A DNA stretch of 64,000 bases, taken from contig JAQGDQ010001084.1 of NCBI GenBank assembly GCA_030141605.1, positions 1-64,000 on the forward strand. The letters run 5' to 3'. Under the pieces are notes generated by a model, which ran no database searches, had not been told where the DNA came from, and saw only the letters and a program-made list of their open reading frames with translations. Of the stretch, positions 11,344 to 22,003 are shown one piece after another; position 1 is the first letter of the stretch; each line of letters begins with the position of its first letter. The DNA comes from Tubiluchus corallicola. Lineage: Eukaryota; Priapulida; Priapulimorpha; Priapulimorphida; Tubiluchidae. The translations under genes and the position numbers were made by a program.

Positions 11344-11830
11344 TTAAAGGACAAGAAAAGGGGCACCTGAAGTAGGTTTCAGAAAAATTGCATTAAAAAA
11401 TCGATATTACTTTACAGTAATTTTATGCGTATATCGTATTCACGTTAAAATGAATTTTTGTTCGTTTTCGTTTTAAATCTCCCGCGATACTATTTGGACC
11501 GCACCATTACGTGACGTCATATGCGCACACCGTAAATCATGGAAAGAAAACGAAATGTTAAATTACGTCCTAAAAACTTTCCACGCAAATCTATATTACT
11601 TAGCATTTCACTTACCTGCTGGAAAGACTTATGTAATTAGACTAATAATTTAAAATGTTAGTGCCAATTGGTAAAATGTCATTGAATCACCCTCCAGGGT
11701 GCGCCACTCACTAACTAGAAACGTTTTTTTCGTCTTATTGACAAGATACAGTAATTTAAAATTTCACTTAATTAGCAACATGTATGCTACGAATGCTCTG
11801 ATTATTTTTTCAAACTCTACTCAATGTTGT
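11344..11830 (+). repeat. Dispersed repeat A, full-length-like copy
   Basis: Starts at AAAGGACAAGAAAAGG directly after the 15-bp satellite and continues through TTACGTGACGTCATATGCGC, CTCCAGGGTGCGCCACTCACTA, CTTATTGACAAGATACAG and TAGCAACATGTATGCTACGAA. It is nearly collinear with the foldback right-arm end and with 23124-23440. Confidence 0.8.
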
Positions 11831-12096
11831 CTAAACTTGTTTCAAACGACCTGCCATTAAAATGCCTGCGCCTAAGTTTTATACAGCGTTACTGCCGACG
11901 CAAACCATGCATGTAAAAAGGTAGTAAGTAAGTGGTATAAAACTTCAAGATGATTTTTTAAGCTTTATATAAGTGGAGCGTTTTCTTATGATGAATCGTT
12001 TAGGAAATAATTACATTATATTTCTCGCAGCATGTCATCTGGCACACACAAAATAGAACACTAGAATAACACTGTAACAAGTTTTACTATCAACAC

Positions 12097-12285
12097 TTTA
12101 TTATAACAAAAAAGGGGGAAGAAAATAGCCAAATCTAACTAGGTAACAGCACTTATACTAGACAGAGAAGCACCTGTGTAAGAAATCAAAGCTGCAGTGA
12201 CCGCTACACACTTTTGTACTGGGATTTTCCCGGTCAGCTGGCTTCTCATACCACGTGTAGGCCCAAACAAGACGTCTGCATCTAC
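12097..12285 (-). CDS. Possible terminal exon of an unrecognised minus-strand gene
   Basis: On the minus strand a good acceptor (TTCATTCCTTCTTTGTAG, just above about 12285) opens a stretch free of stops in two frames. One runs to a stop near 12170 and the other to a stop near 12145. An AATAAA (minus) follows at 12102-12097. One frame contains VWAYTWYEKPADREN, the other ADVLFGPTRGMRSQL. No upstream exon that fits either frame could be found, so the frame and the gene itself are unproven. Confidence 0.2.
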
Positions 12286-12289
12286 AAAG

Positions 12290-13289
12290 AAGGAATGAAT
12301 CCGTGCTAACCTAGAATATTAGGAAGCCAAATCTCTTGAAGAGAGTCAGTCGAAATCACGCGACTGACACTCGAGATAGAGACGTTCTTTTCTTAGTAGG
12401 CCCAGAGGTTTTTATTACCTCGAAGTCATAATTTTTTCTGGACCATCACCAAAATTAAACTCATGTTACTTAGGATAAATATCGCGATCTGGCAGCATGG
12501 GGCCACATGGCGGTCTACACTGCTGCCATCTGTAAACGGTTTTGTCACTAAGGCCGTTTTACTAGATCCATGTTGCCACCATGGCGTGCTAACATTTTAG
12601 TAATGGAAACCGAAAAAGCTTGAGACGTATTTTTATGTAGATCACTGTACGTACTTGTGTTTAATAACTGTCAAAAGAGAGAAATGATTAATTGTGATGC
12701 TAACTTATATATTTTACGTATTTACATACACAAAACAAACACTGAAAACAAACAAACATTACTAAAAAGTGCAATTTGTCTATGTAAACTAATCAAGATA
12801 ATAATTTATAATTAAGCCATCTAAGCGGTATTCATGTGAATGTTCTCTACGATACCGTATCTACACATTACCAATGAGTTAGATTGACTGAAGGCTTTTA
12901 TAACATTCGATATTCCTTATATCCAAAAATAGGTTAGGTACAAGTTTAACATCACGTGTGCCATGTTACCTTTACAAGGTGAAAACTACCTATGAATGCG
13001 GTTTCAACAAGTGTTTAAAATCGCGACTGTTTTACACTTTCAACAGTCCGCCACATTAGCAATAGTAGTTAATTATTAGACACATTTACAAGTGCTTTTA
13101 ACATCGTAATTATTATTTTTTGATTGGAAGCCATGCAGTACATTCATTGCATGCAAGGAGTGCACACCATTGAACGTATTATAAAAATCATTCTGTTGTA
13201 CTTTTAATCCTATCACGTATACGATACGGGCAATTTGTGAGCGCTGTGATAAGTGAACTTGTCAATGTTTATATTCGAGCTCTATAGCG
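12290..13289. other. Intergenic sequence, no gene seen
   Basis: AT-rich sequence without a convincing open frame or RNA gene. If the exon candidate at 12.1-12.3 kb is real, its upstream exons should lie here, but none stood out. Confidence 0.4.
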
Positions 13290-13348
13290 ATGACGATAAT
13301 CACGATGATACAGACGACGACGACGACGATGATGATGATGATGATGAT
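13290..13348. repeat. (GAC/GAT)n trinucleotide microsatellite
   Basis: Runs of GAC then GAT units (GACGACGACGACGATGATGATGAT). Non-coding context. Confidence 0.85.
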
Positions 13349-13440
13349 TTGTCTTTTATTCTAACCGTTTGCTCATCCATTCGTCGACATTCAGTTCTTT
13401 GATAATCGTTAACTGAACATCAATAGAAGGAGCAGCAGTA

Positions 13441-13658
13441 AGGATGAAACAGTACAGCATGTAAGCATGGAACAGTACAGCATGTAAGCATGAAACAGTA
13501 CAGCATGTAAGCATGAAACAGTACAGCATGTAAGCATGAAACAGTACAGCATGTAAGCATGAAACAGTACAGCATGTAAGCATGAAACAGTACAGCATGT
13601 AAGCATGAAACAGTGCAGCATATAAGCATGAAACAGTACAGCATGTAAGCATGTAAAA
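13441..13658. repeat. 23-bp minisatellite 1 (about 9 copies)
   Basis: The unit is AAGCATGAAACAGTACAGCATGT, with successive copies exactly 23 bases apart (for example ACAGTA at 13449 and 13472). Overlapping minus-strand open frames in all three phases are products of the repeat. Confidence 0.92.
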
Positions 13659-13917
13659 TTAGATCTCTATAACTTTAGCACAAAAGTAAACTAATGATTA
13701 AAAATGCAGTAATTATACTTTTGTCCGATTTTAAAAATATCACATCTGTTGTTTGATCAGCAAGCTCCAACATAAAATGCCTCCTCTTCATTTAGTTGAC
13801 CAATGGACAACAAAATAATAAATGATCTGGTGTTTGAGGGGACAGGGCCACAGTAACATAGCTCATTGAGCCGGGTTTATTTGATGCAGGTGATTTTGGG
13901 CCTTTTTTCAAGACTAA

Positions 13918-14265
13918 TGGTTGGTTGGCATCCTTCTGTCTCGGAAGACTATGGAGTGTGCGCCAAGAGAGTCAGTTATTGATCACATTGATGGAGCTGC
14001 AGCGTCCGCCTTCGGAGCTCCACTCCTGATTTGGAAGGTTTACTCCTCTACACATGGCCGTTGGGTCATTTGACCTCCTCCGCCCTCTAGCCGTTGGCAG
14101 CTTGTGCAACTCCTCTGCCTAATACAGTGTGGACATCCCGCAAGCCTACAGCACCTGGTATTCCTAGGCGGTCACCCATCAAGTACTAACTAGACTCTAC
14201 GTTACTTAAGTTCGATGATCAGACGAAAACCGGTGTTTTCAACGTGATTTGGCCGTAGTCTAAAG
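13918..14265 (-). mobile_element. 5S rRNA-headed SINE with perfect 13-bp target duplication
   Basis: On the minus strand the element begins with a 5S rRNA-like head (14260-14142), continues with about 220 bp of unrelated tail sequence and ends in a CCAACCAACCA tail. The 13-mer TTTTCAAGACTAA occurs on both sides (13905-13917 and 14266-14278), a perfect target-site duplication. This is the structure of SINE3-class elements, which are transcribed by RNA polymerase III from a 5S internal promoter and moved by LINE machinery. The tail does not match anything I can name. Confidence 0.75.
14142..14260 (-). pseudogene. 5S rRNA-like sequence (SINE head)
   Basis: 119 bases on the minus strand align along the whole of animal 5S rRNA: TACGGCC start, GTTGAAAACACCGG, GTCTGATCATCGAA, GTTAGTACTTGATGGGTGACC, AATACCAGGTGCTGTAGGCTT end. 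There are substitutions in the internal promoter A box (AACTTAAGTAACG where 5S has AAGTTAAGCAACG) and one G is missing from TTGGATGGG. The attached tail and target duplication mark it as part of a SINE rather than a functional 5S gene. Confidence 0.75.
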
Positions 14266-14454
14266 TTTTCAAGACTAAAGTCAGGGCATCATACTAATGG
14301 ACAACTTCATAAAACGACATTTACAGAACTGAACCGGTAAAGGTGTCCTAGCCTCGTTTCGAGGTGTGCTCATATCCTCAACAATGACACGACCAGCGGC
14401 GAGAGGAAAGCAGATGTCTGGTAGTCAATCATCTAATTACTAACCCAGCCTAAC

Positions 14455-16073
14455 ATGGTTAACTTCATTTGCTAGGTAAGATGTAAAATAGCTCGCCAAA
14501 AATATATCAAAAAACTGTTGTTGTGATACACTACACGACAGGCCTGCTTACTGCTGTTTAGTCAAGGAAAAGTAAAGGAAAAGTATCTGACTTCAGACAA
14601 ATTACGTTGATTAAAGACCAATATCTTCTATAACTAATAATACTGTTAGTTTTAGGCGCGAAGCATTCATGTTTCTAACAAGTATCCTGTGTTAGTTCAA
14701 CTCAAAACTTTCAAAAGCCTTAATAATACCTTCCGTCTAGTTTCGTCAATGTTATATAACACCAATGTTGTGAAATTCTTTTCAGATCTTATTCTTTCTC
14801 GTCTTTACCATGATTGGTCACCGTGGAAGTCACGTGAATGGTCAAGTAGGCGAATTAGGCAAGCGTTTCGCTGACCTGGTGAGAGGTCAAAGAACCGGGG
14901 ATGGCATTTTAAAGAAATTTGCAGAAACCGATGAAAAAACTCCAGGTCAAAGTGTTACTCATGGTTCTGCCGGTTTCGATAACACGGCTACTGATGCTTC
15001 TGGTAACTTAAACATAGATGGTTCTTCTGGTTCCACTAGCTTGGATGATGCAAATGCACTTCCTGGTACCTCAGAGCCAACAGAAAATGCTGGCTCTGCC
15101 AACTCTGATGAAACCTCCGAGGGATTGCTGAGCGCAGCGAAAAACTTCCTGGATAAACAAGTTGATCAAGTTGTTGAAAGTTTTTCCAATCTAAATTTTG
15201 CCAAAAGATATGGAGATTTTTTATCTTCGGAGAAACAGGTCAGGGAAGGAAGAGAGATGAAGATGTTGATATAGCTCACGTACCGCAGCAAGACATTGAT
15301 CCTGTTGATGCTGTGCTAATAGATGACGATAACCTGCCCGATACGCATGCAAACATTGAGCTCGGAAAAAACTCTCACATTGTGGCACTTGTTACTAATG
15401 TCTCAGGTATGTAAGTAATTTATTTATGAACACAAACTTCGCTAGACAGTTTATATGTATAACTTGTAATGTTAAATCGCTAGCTAACGAGAATTTTGAG
15501 GAAATTATTAATAATAATTAATCAAATGGTTACTTTGTTACAGTGGAAAACGTAGAGAAATAACGATGAAAGTTAACGTCCTTAATTGCCACTTACGGGT
15601 CAAAGGTCACAAACCTTAACGTAAATGCTGTTCAACTCGATGTGCTTTTGTAAACTTATATTTCTTTTATTTTTATGCATGTCAGTTAATACGATTTCTT
15701 ACTCATTTTAAATGTGTAGATTCACTTGGAGGCAGCTATGAGACAGAGATAGACTTCAAAGCACGTTTGGAAAGATACAAGGCGTACACAGACCTTGGTC
15801 TGGAAGCGTTAGCTGATGGTATGTAAAATTTAGTGTAGGGAAGAACGAATGCAGTGGTTGCTTTGATGGAATATTTGCCTAAAAGGGCATTTAGAACATC
15901 CTAAGGGGTCATTGACCCATGTCTAGAAAAGATTGTTTGGTATGAAACTAAGTTAGTGCTCTTCTGAGATCTGCCATAATCGTAAATGAAATCAAATGTC
16001 AATAAATCTCAAAAATTATTTTCCTTCAGAAGCTTCCGTTGTCTCGGACTTCATCAGCTTCACAGAAAGATAG
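14455..16073 (+). pseudogene. Unrecognised secreted-protein gene with a splice-junction stop and a 1-base frameshift
   Basis: Proposed exons are 14455-14475, 14786-15406, 15720-15818 and 16030-16073. All junctions are GT-AG and phases agree. Exon 1 (ATG GTT AAC TTC ATT TGC TAG|GTAAG) joins ILFFLVFT of exon 2 to form a signal-peptide-like N terminus, but its last codon is TAG. Exon 2 encodes GQVGELGKRFADLV, a Thr/Ser/Gly-rich middle, and FLDKQVDQVVESFSNLNFA. At 15256/15257 the frame slips: adding one base lets it continue as DEDVDIAHVPQQD to the donor at 15407. Exons 3-4 add FKARLERYKAYTDLGLEALAD and end VVSDFISFTER. From ATG 14810, ignoring the slip, the product would be about 246 aa. Codon 3 structure outside the lesions looks intact, so decay is recent, or one lesion is a sequencing error and the real start differs. 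No family is recognised. Confidence 0.55.
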
Positions 16074-16076
16074 AAT

Positions 16077-16082
16077 AATAAA
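16077..16082 (+). terminator. Poly(A) signal after the 14.5-16.1 kb gene
   Basis: AATAAA begins four bases after the TAG at 16071-16073. Another AATAAA-like motif lies near 16108. The second is more likely functional given the spacing. Confidence 0.4.
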
Positions 16083-16112
16083 AAAACTACAGATGAAACT
16101 ACACATAAAATA

Positions 16113-17760
16113 AATGTGTACAATCTCAGTAAATTAAAGGGTATTATTCATGTACCCAACAGTAAACAGTAATGCCTACGTCACAAGTAGGATGCAAGCA
16201 ATGTGACAGAGGGGAGTGTTGGCACAGTTGAAATCATGGAGCTTTTGCGCATGCTCATCCTTGTGAAAGAAAGTATGAAGTACTTTTATCACTGTCAACT
16301 CTCATTGGTCCGAGCCACAGAAGGTGACAGCACTACAAAACATGTTCTTAATGTTTCATTTAGATGCCTACAGATGGTGCTGCTATATATATATGATCAG
16401 TAGTTTAACTGAAGTCCTACAAAACGATGGCGCCAGTATCAAACGAAGTTTACTAGATTATACTAGAACTTTACTAGTACTAGAAATTTTTAGAAATGAA
16501 GCCATATTTTACGTGGCCAAGCCTAAATAGATAAATACATTTGGGTAGCTCTTCATGAAGCCAGCAATTAGAATGAACACAACATTCCGGACAAATTATA
16601 TCCGTCAAAATATTATACTTAAGGTATCGTTTTAAGCAAAATATTATATAATCGTTATCAAACTCATTATCAACAAGATTATTAGCAAAATATCAATGCA
16701 TCAACAAACAAGTTTTTTTGTTTCCAATTTTTTAACGAGGTTTCGGTTTCCTCGATTTTTTTTTATTTTACATTTTTTTAATTTTTTTTGTTTTACATTT
16801 TTTTAATTTTTTTTGTTTTACATTTTTTTATTTTTTTTTTGTTTTTTAATTTTTCGTCCAATTTTTTAACGAGCTTAGGTATGCTCTTTGCTCTTCTTCT
16901 ACTCCTGCAAAACACAGAAAAATCCAAAACTTAGACAAAACTGATAATTATATGAATTAGAAGTACACATTAACTTCACATTAAAAATTATAATACCTTA
17001 AGTAACACACATACAAAAGATGACAGTAGTCATAAATTACAATACTGTGTTTGTTCTGTTAAACAGAAACGAGCAACCGATACTAGTTACTACTAACGTA
17101 TGATTAATTATGCACAGAGACCCGCTCGCAGTGAAGCCAAACTATTGAAGTTTAGTGAAGCCGTGGACTCAAGAAGCCACTGTAGCGTAAGCAATAAAAA
17201 TTCGAAGTTAGTTGTTTACCAAATGTCTAAAAAAGGGAAGAGAGTTTTTTTGTAACAGGTTGGTCTTTCCGTCAACTAAGCCAACCAAAGCTGACAATCA
17301 ATTGAGTGTCTTCCATTCATTCTTAAACTTGCAAATGATCATGGGACATCATCATTATATTCGGAATCCTTTACGTACAATAGCTGGACGCCATCTTTAA
17401 TTCTCCTCTCTAGATTCTATATATGAAGGTGACAGCATGAACCAATGGTGTAATCGCTTGCAGGAAACTATCCTTCTGGTACATGCTGGTATATCTGATT
17501 TGACAGAACTGATCAAATAAACTATCCTATTTCCAATTTCCTAATTCCATAATTTTTAATCATTTTCTGTAGAAATTTTTAGGAGTTTAGCGAAAGCAAC
17601 GCCATGAAGCAACTAGTGTCATATTTGCGTCCTCTCCCCTGAATGTTTGTGTCTCGTCATGTGGAAATTCTTCGAGAAATTTTAGTACATACACTACACT
17701 GAAACTACCATGTACAATAAAGAAGAGATTTGAAACCAAGTCTTACCAATTTTCTGCTAT
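16113..17760. other. Non-coding stretch including a T-rich low-complexity tract
   Basis: No convincing gene. Bases about 16713-16860 are a T-rich tract with a repeated TTTTTTTTGTTTTACA motif. Short open frames near 16203-16530 and 17212-17400 lack splice or composition support. Confidence 0.5.
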
Positions 17761-17768
17761 TCATTCAC

Positions 17769-17864
17769 CTGGCCTGGCAGCGACCACCCAAAAATGGTCG
17801 CCGCCAGGTCTTCATTAAGTTGTCTTTCCCTTTCCAGGTTCTTTCTGTCCTTTTCTTTCCTATC
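17769..17864 (-). CDS. Isolated exon-like sequence, 32 codons
   Basis: On the minus strand a pyrimidine-rich acceptor (TTTTTTTTCTGTAG) is followed by 96 open bases ending in CAG|GTGAAT, a good donor. The phase is 0 at both ends. The peptide begins DRKEKDRKNLERERQLNEDL, a charged probable helix, and ends GWSLPGQ. No partner exon is evident on either side. The next acceptor downstream (near 16908) would add only Glu and a stop. Chance cannot be excluded. Confidence 0.2.
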
Positions 17865-17913
17865 CTACAGAAAAAAAACGTCTTAGTAAATTCTCAGGTC
17901 TAAAAAGCATCGT

Positions 17914-17990
17914 GCCGTTGTAGTGTAGGGTTAAGCGTGGCGTTCGGGAGAGAAGCAGACGGAGGTGCGAGTCCCAGTGCAGATGTGAAA
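17914..17990 (+). other. tRNA-like pol III promoter sequence (SINE or tRNA relic)
   Basis: TAGTGTAGGGTTAAGCG resembles a tRNA A box. GGTGCGAGTCC, about 45 bases on, resembles a B box with one mismatch. No acceptor stem closes, so it is a tRNA-derived relic rather than a tRNA gene. Confidence 0.4.
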
Positions 17991-18125
17991 CTGCTTGAGA
18001 CTTACTAATTAACATTTTGCTTACAGCAGAATCTTCTTGATATACACCAGGTCTTTATTTTTATTTATTTATTATTAGTTTTCCGTTTTGTTTCTTTAAA
18101 AACTCGTACACGCACGGGGGTGGAG

Positions 18126-18572
18126 GGTCACGAAGCACAGGGTCAGAGGGTCACGAAGCACAGGGCTAGATGGTCACGAAGCACAGGGCTAGAGGGTCAC
18201 GAAGCACAGGGCTAGAGAGCCACGAAGCACAGGGCCAGAGCGTCACGAAGCACAGGGCCAGAGGATCACGGTGCAAAGGGTCAAAGGTTCACGAAGCACA
18301 GGGCTAGATGGTCACGAAGCACAGGGCCAGAGGGTCACGAAGCACAGGGCTAGATGGTCACGAAGCAAAGGGCCAGAGGGTCAGGAAGCACAGGGCCAGA
18401 GGGTCACGAAGCACAGGGCTAGATGGTCACGAAGCACAGGGCCAGAGGGTCACGAAGCACAGGGCTAGATGGTCACGAAGCACAGGGCCAGATGGTCACG
18501 AAGCACAGGGCCAGAGGGTCACGCAGCAAAGGGCCAGAGGGTCACGAAACAAAGGGCCAGAGGGTCACGAAT
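18126..18572. repeat. 23-bp minisatellite 2 (about 19 copies)
   Basis: The unit is GGTCACGAAGCACAGGGCCAGAG, spaced 23 bases apart (TCACG at 18128 and 18151). Variants carry GGGCTAGAT. It is followed by TTTGGGTCAAAGGTC, which contains two half-sites like those bound by nuclear receptors. Confidence 0.92.
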
Positions 18573-18579
18573 TAATATG

Positions 18580-19100
18580 TGACCCATCACCTTTGGGTCA
18601 AAGGTCGTGTAGCGGGCAGGGATTGTTGTGTTTTTTTCATTAGACTGGATCTCCTCCTACAGTTTTTGAGCTAGGGCCACAATTTTTGGTATGTGGCTAG
18701 GTTGTGTCCAGTTGTCTTGCATGGCTGAATATGAGCCAATTGCGTTTGAGATAATTTCTCGGTAGGGAGCAAAAACCAACAGCATGAGGCTACAGGTGAC
18801 TGGTCAAAGAGTGACAAGCTCTGATTTCATTGAACCTGTTAATCGAGTCAAACACAGTAAAGAATGTGCAGTGTTGTTAATTATTTTGAAAACAATTTTA
18901 TTTGTAAATACAAAACAAAAGCTGTCATTAAAGCATCTCCTGTCACAGAAGCAGAATCTCACCACAGTTTTTGACACAGTCAAAGACGTCCACTAGTTTA
19001 GTATTGGTTTCGTGCATTCATAAGATCATCAGATTACTTGCAGTTTAATCTTAATTATTGTAGCATTACCTAGGGCACCGTATTGAGAAATTCCGTTTTA
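18580..19100. other. Non-coding stretch
   Basis: No gene, RNA or repeat of note is recognised. The 70-residue open frame at 18784-18996 has no recognisable features. Confidence 0.4.
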
Positions 19101-19101
19101 G

Positions 19102-19378
19102 CATCGTTTAATTCTAGCTAAAAGACACCTATCCATCTTGCAGCGAAAGCTATACAATTTTGCATTTCAGTGAGAACATCTCTATCAGACATGTTACTAG
19201 ATCGACGAATGGCTAAATACGTGTGTTTCTTTACCTAACCACCATCGTTTAATTCTAGCTGAAAGACACCTAACCATCTTCCAACGAAAGCTATACAATT
19301 TTGCATTTCAGTGAGAACTTCTCTATCAGACAGGTTGCTAGATAGACGAATGGCTAAATACGTATGTTTGTTTACTGA
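19102..19378. repeat. 141-bp tandem duplication (2 copies)
   Basis: The copy starting CATCGTTTAATTCTAGCT at 19102 is repeated at 19243 with about 10 percent difference. Both read open on the minus strand for about 35 codons (TEMQNCIAF core). Most differences between the copies change the amino acid and one creates a stop, so there is no sign of protein-level constraint. Confidence 0.8.
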
Positions 19379-19616
19379 AAAACCATTATTTACATTACAA
19401 TACAAACAAATAAATCTGAGAGATTTAATCAACAGTGAAAGAAACGTTTACTAGAGAGAAATTCCCCATAAAAGGAATATTGTGACTCGAGCGTAAAAAA
19501 TATATGTAACCCCAGCAGATAGTGAAGTTTTCTATCGTATTATTATGATCGTAAATGTACTATGTCTTAAATTAACAGATTATCAGATAAATTAAATAAT
19601 TTTTCCTGGCGAATTT

Positions 19617-19846
19617 CGTATGCGTACATTACCATGTTTCGTTTGCGCACATTACCTTGTTCCGTATGCGTACATTACCTTGTTTCGTATGCGCACATTA
19701 CCTTGTTTCGTATGCGTACATTACCATGTTTCGTATGCGTACATTACCATGTTTCGTATGCGTACATTACCTTGTTCCGTATGCGTACATCACCATGTTT
19801 CGTATGTACACATTACAGTGTTTTGTATGCGTACATTACCTTGTTG
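19617..19846. repeat. 23-bp minisatellite 3 (10 copies)
   Basis: The unit is CGTATGCGTACATTACCTTGTTT, with successive CGTATGCG/CGTTTGCG at 23-base spacing (19617, 19640). Three overlapping plus-strand open frames across it are artefacts of the repeat. Confidence 0.92.
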
Positions 19847-19859
19847 TACTTTAATTCAT

Positions 19860-21390
19860 ACGAGTATTAAAAATAAAAATTTTCACAACAGTGTTACGTA
19901 AACTAGTATTAATAACTTTTTACGGAATTGTATCTCGATTTTATATGAACAATGAATTGATTCTTAGTATGAAAAGCCGTTTCTAGAAAAGCTACAATAA
20001 TCTTGCATAATTCGACATGCTGGCTATGATTAAATATATCCAAGGTCCTTGATAAAACTGACAATCATCTGCAAAGACGTCACGGGAATTACTTGATTTG
20101 CCGAGGACCCAGCTATGGATAACAAAGACAGCAACAAAATGAACAAATGTCTGAACAGTTTGGTGTTTTTTATTTATAAAATTTATCTGAAAAAACTACT
20201 CACTGCCTTGCATTCATTCCTTTCCATGTCATCTTCCGTCCTTCCGTCCTTCCATCCATACTCTTCCAACAAATTACAACTCGAACACACATCCTGATCA
20301 AAATATACGAATGAAAGTTTGTAAATGACTTAACCCGTAACCGACCAAGGTGGAGTAAAAATTACCCCAGGAGCATTTGCTCACATGTTTTTATATTGAT
20401 GCCTCAACGAAAATTTTCAAACTAATAGCGATTAAATATTCTTCGATTTGTTATGCAACCCTACCTTGGTTTTGTTGAAAAGTATCATTCATGATTTTTT
20501 ACAAAGCACAAGTACCAGATACTACCTGTCCTGGGGTAACTTATTACTCCGTTTGGTCTTTAGTGTAATATAAAACCGCTTGGTCGGCTAAGAATTAATA
20601 ATAATGACAAGAAAATCGACAATAAATTATTATTAATCCAATGATAAAGATAACAATGCTGAATTGTGAGGTTTAATTGCCATTGCTAGGGTAATATTAA
20701 TTAATTTAAGGTAGAAGATAAGCTAGACCAGGATAGGACAAGATCAAGCACGAACTTGTTATATCCTCTGCTGATAAGTTTGTTTAGCTGGTAAGAAGAG
20801 ACAGATAGGACGAAAGCAAAACTTACTACTCTATTTCGCCTTCTGGTCATCCTCCTTCTTAGCCATCTCAAAATTCTCCCACAACAACACCCTCGCCTTC
20901 CGTACACTCTCTCCTCCGTCCACGCCAATTTTACTTCTTTATTCATGCTTTTCCTATCTTGTCAATCTCAAATGTTTATGGTGAATGCTGTGACTTAGTA
21001 ACGGCATTCATACGTCACAAATTGACGTCACGTGGCTGCTGACGCGTCATTGCCCAATACGTATTATTTGGCGTTAAACGTATCAGACTTACATACATCC
21101 CAGGGAGAACACTTTTCTCAGATTCTTTATTTAACAAAGTTGGGTTTCCTACTTCTGGATAGGTGGTGAGGGAATTTCTAACTCGTGTGCGTAATACGTT
21201 GAGGAATCAATTCATTACATTTATTACATTTCAGTAAAATTACAAGAACATAATATAAATTATTACTCGGATTTATGTTAATTAGTTTAATTAAACGAGT
21301 TTTGATAAGATAATGGAAGATCATAGGATCGTCAATTAGCATCTGAGAGAAAAACATGAAAACGCAGCGCCACATCAGACAAAACGGTCC
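19860..21390. other. Intergenic sequence, no gene seen
   Basis: AT-rich sequence. The open frames here (for example 20701-20946 on the minus strand) are short, have no start or splice support and show low-complexity composition. Confidence 0.5.
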
Positions 21391-21395
21391 TGTAG

Positions 21396-21845
21396 CAGGG
21401 TTCCCATGGCCAGAAAAAATCCTGGAAAATACAGGCTATCCTGTAAAGTCAGGGAAAATGATGAAAATGCTGCAAAAAGTCAGGGAAATTGGAAAGGGTT
21501 ACAAAAATAATCAGCAAGAATCGATATTTTTTCAAACATATCTTTCAGCAATTCGTGTTCAAACAAAATTTGGCTATGGCAGGTTCCCAGTTTCAATTTC
21601 TGTTCCAAAATTAATGATTGGATTAAGAAAGTTTGTTTAATGTGATTAGTGTAAATTCGTTAGCACTACTGCAACTGTGTCAACACGTATCAGTATATGT
21701 ATGAATATCCATACACAAAAATGTTTGAATGTGTATACTGGTAATGCAATTTCCGCTTATCTTGGTCATGGAAAATCAATATTTGGTCACGGAAAAGTCG
21801 TGGAAAAGTCAGGGAAATTTATTTTTAAATTCTGTGGGAACGCTG
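21396..21845. mobile_element. MITE with hAT-like ends CAG(G/C)GTTCCCA (450 bp)
   Basis: It starts CAGGGTTCCCATGG and ends CTGTGGGAACGCTG, an imperfect terminal inverted repeat of about 12 bp. The interior has repeated GTCAGGGAAA/GGAAAAGTC motifs. No transposase is encoded. The flanking 8-mers do not match, so the exact ends or the target duplication have decayed. Confidence 0.55.
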
Positions 21846-22003
21846 TTTTAGGATCAAATCCTTCTATAAAAGCCAGAGCATTGAGTAACATTTCTCATTC
21901 TGCTTTTGACTGTGCATAATCTCTGGGTCAGATAATCTGTTAATGCATAGTTACATATTGTTACTTACTCATTATAAATACATTGTGCCGTTGTTTACGA
22001 TTC

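Noticed and set aside
10334-11347. Long open frames on both strands over the 15-bp satellite
   Set aside because: The frames coincide with the array limits on both strands and contain only repeat-derived residues.
13356-13652. Cys/Leu/His-rich minus-strand frames
   Set aside because: They are products of the 23-bp minisatellite. All three phases stay open, which real genes do not show.
14142-14260. Functional 5S rRNA gene
   Set aside because: Changes in the internal promoter, a missing base, and a fused tail with a flanking target duplication show it is the SINE head.
18580-18605. Nuclear-receptor DR1 site (GGGTCAAAGGTC)
   Set aside because: It is a plausible match, but it directly follows a GGTCAC-rich minisatellite and is not near a promoter, so it is likely chance.
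19102-19432. Tandemly duplicated exon with a TEMQNCIAF core on the minus strand
   Set aside because: Between the two copies most differences change the amino acid and one makes a stop, so there is no sign of protein constraint.
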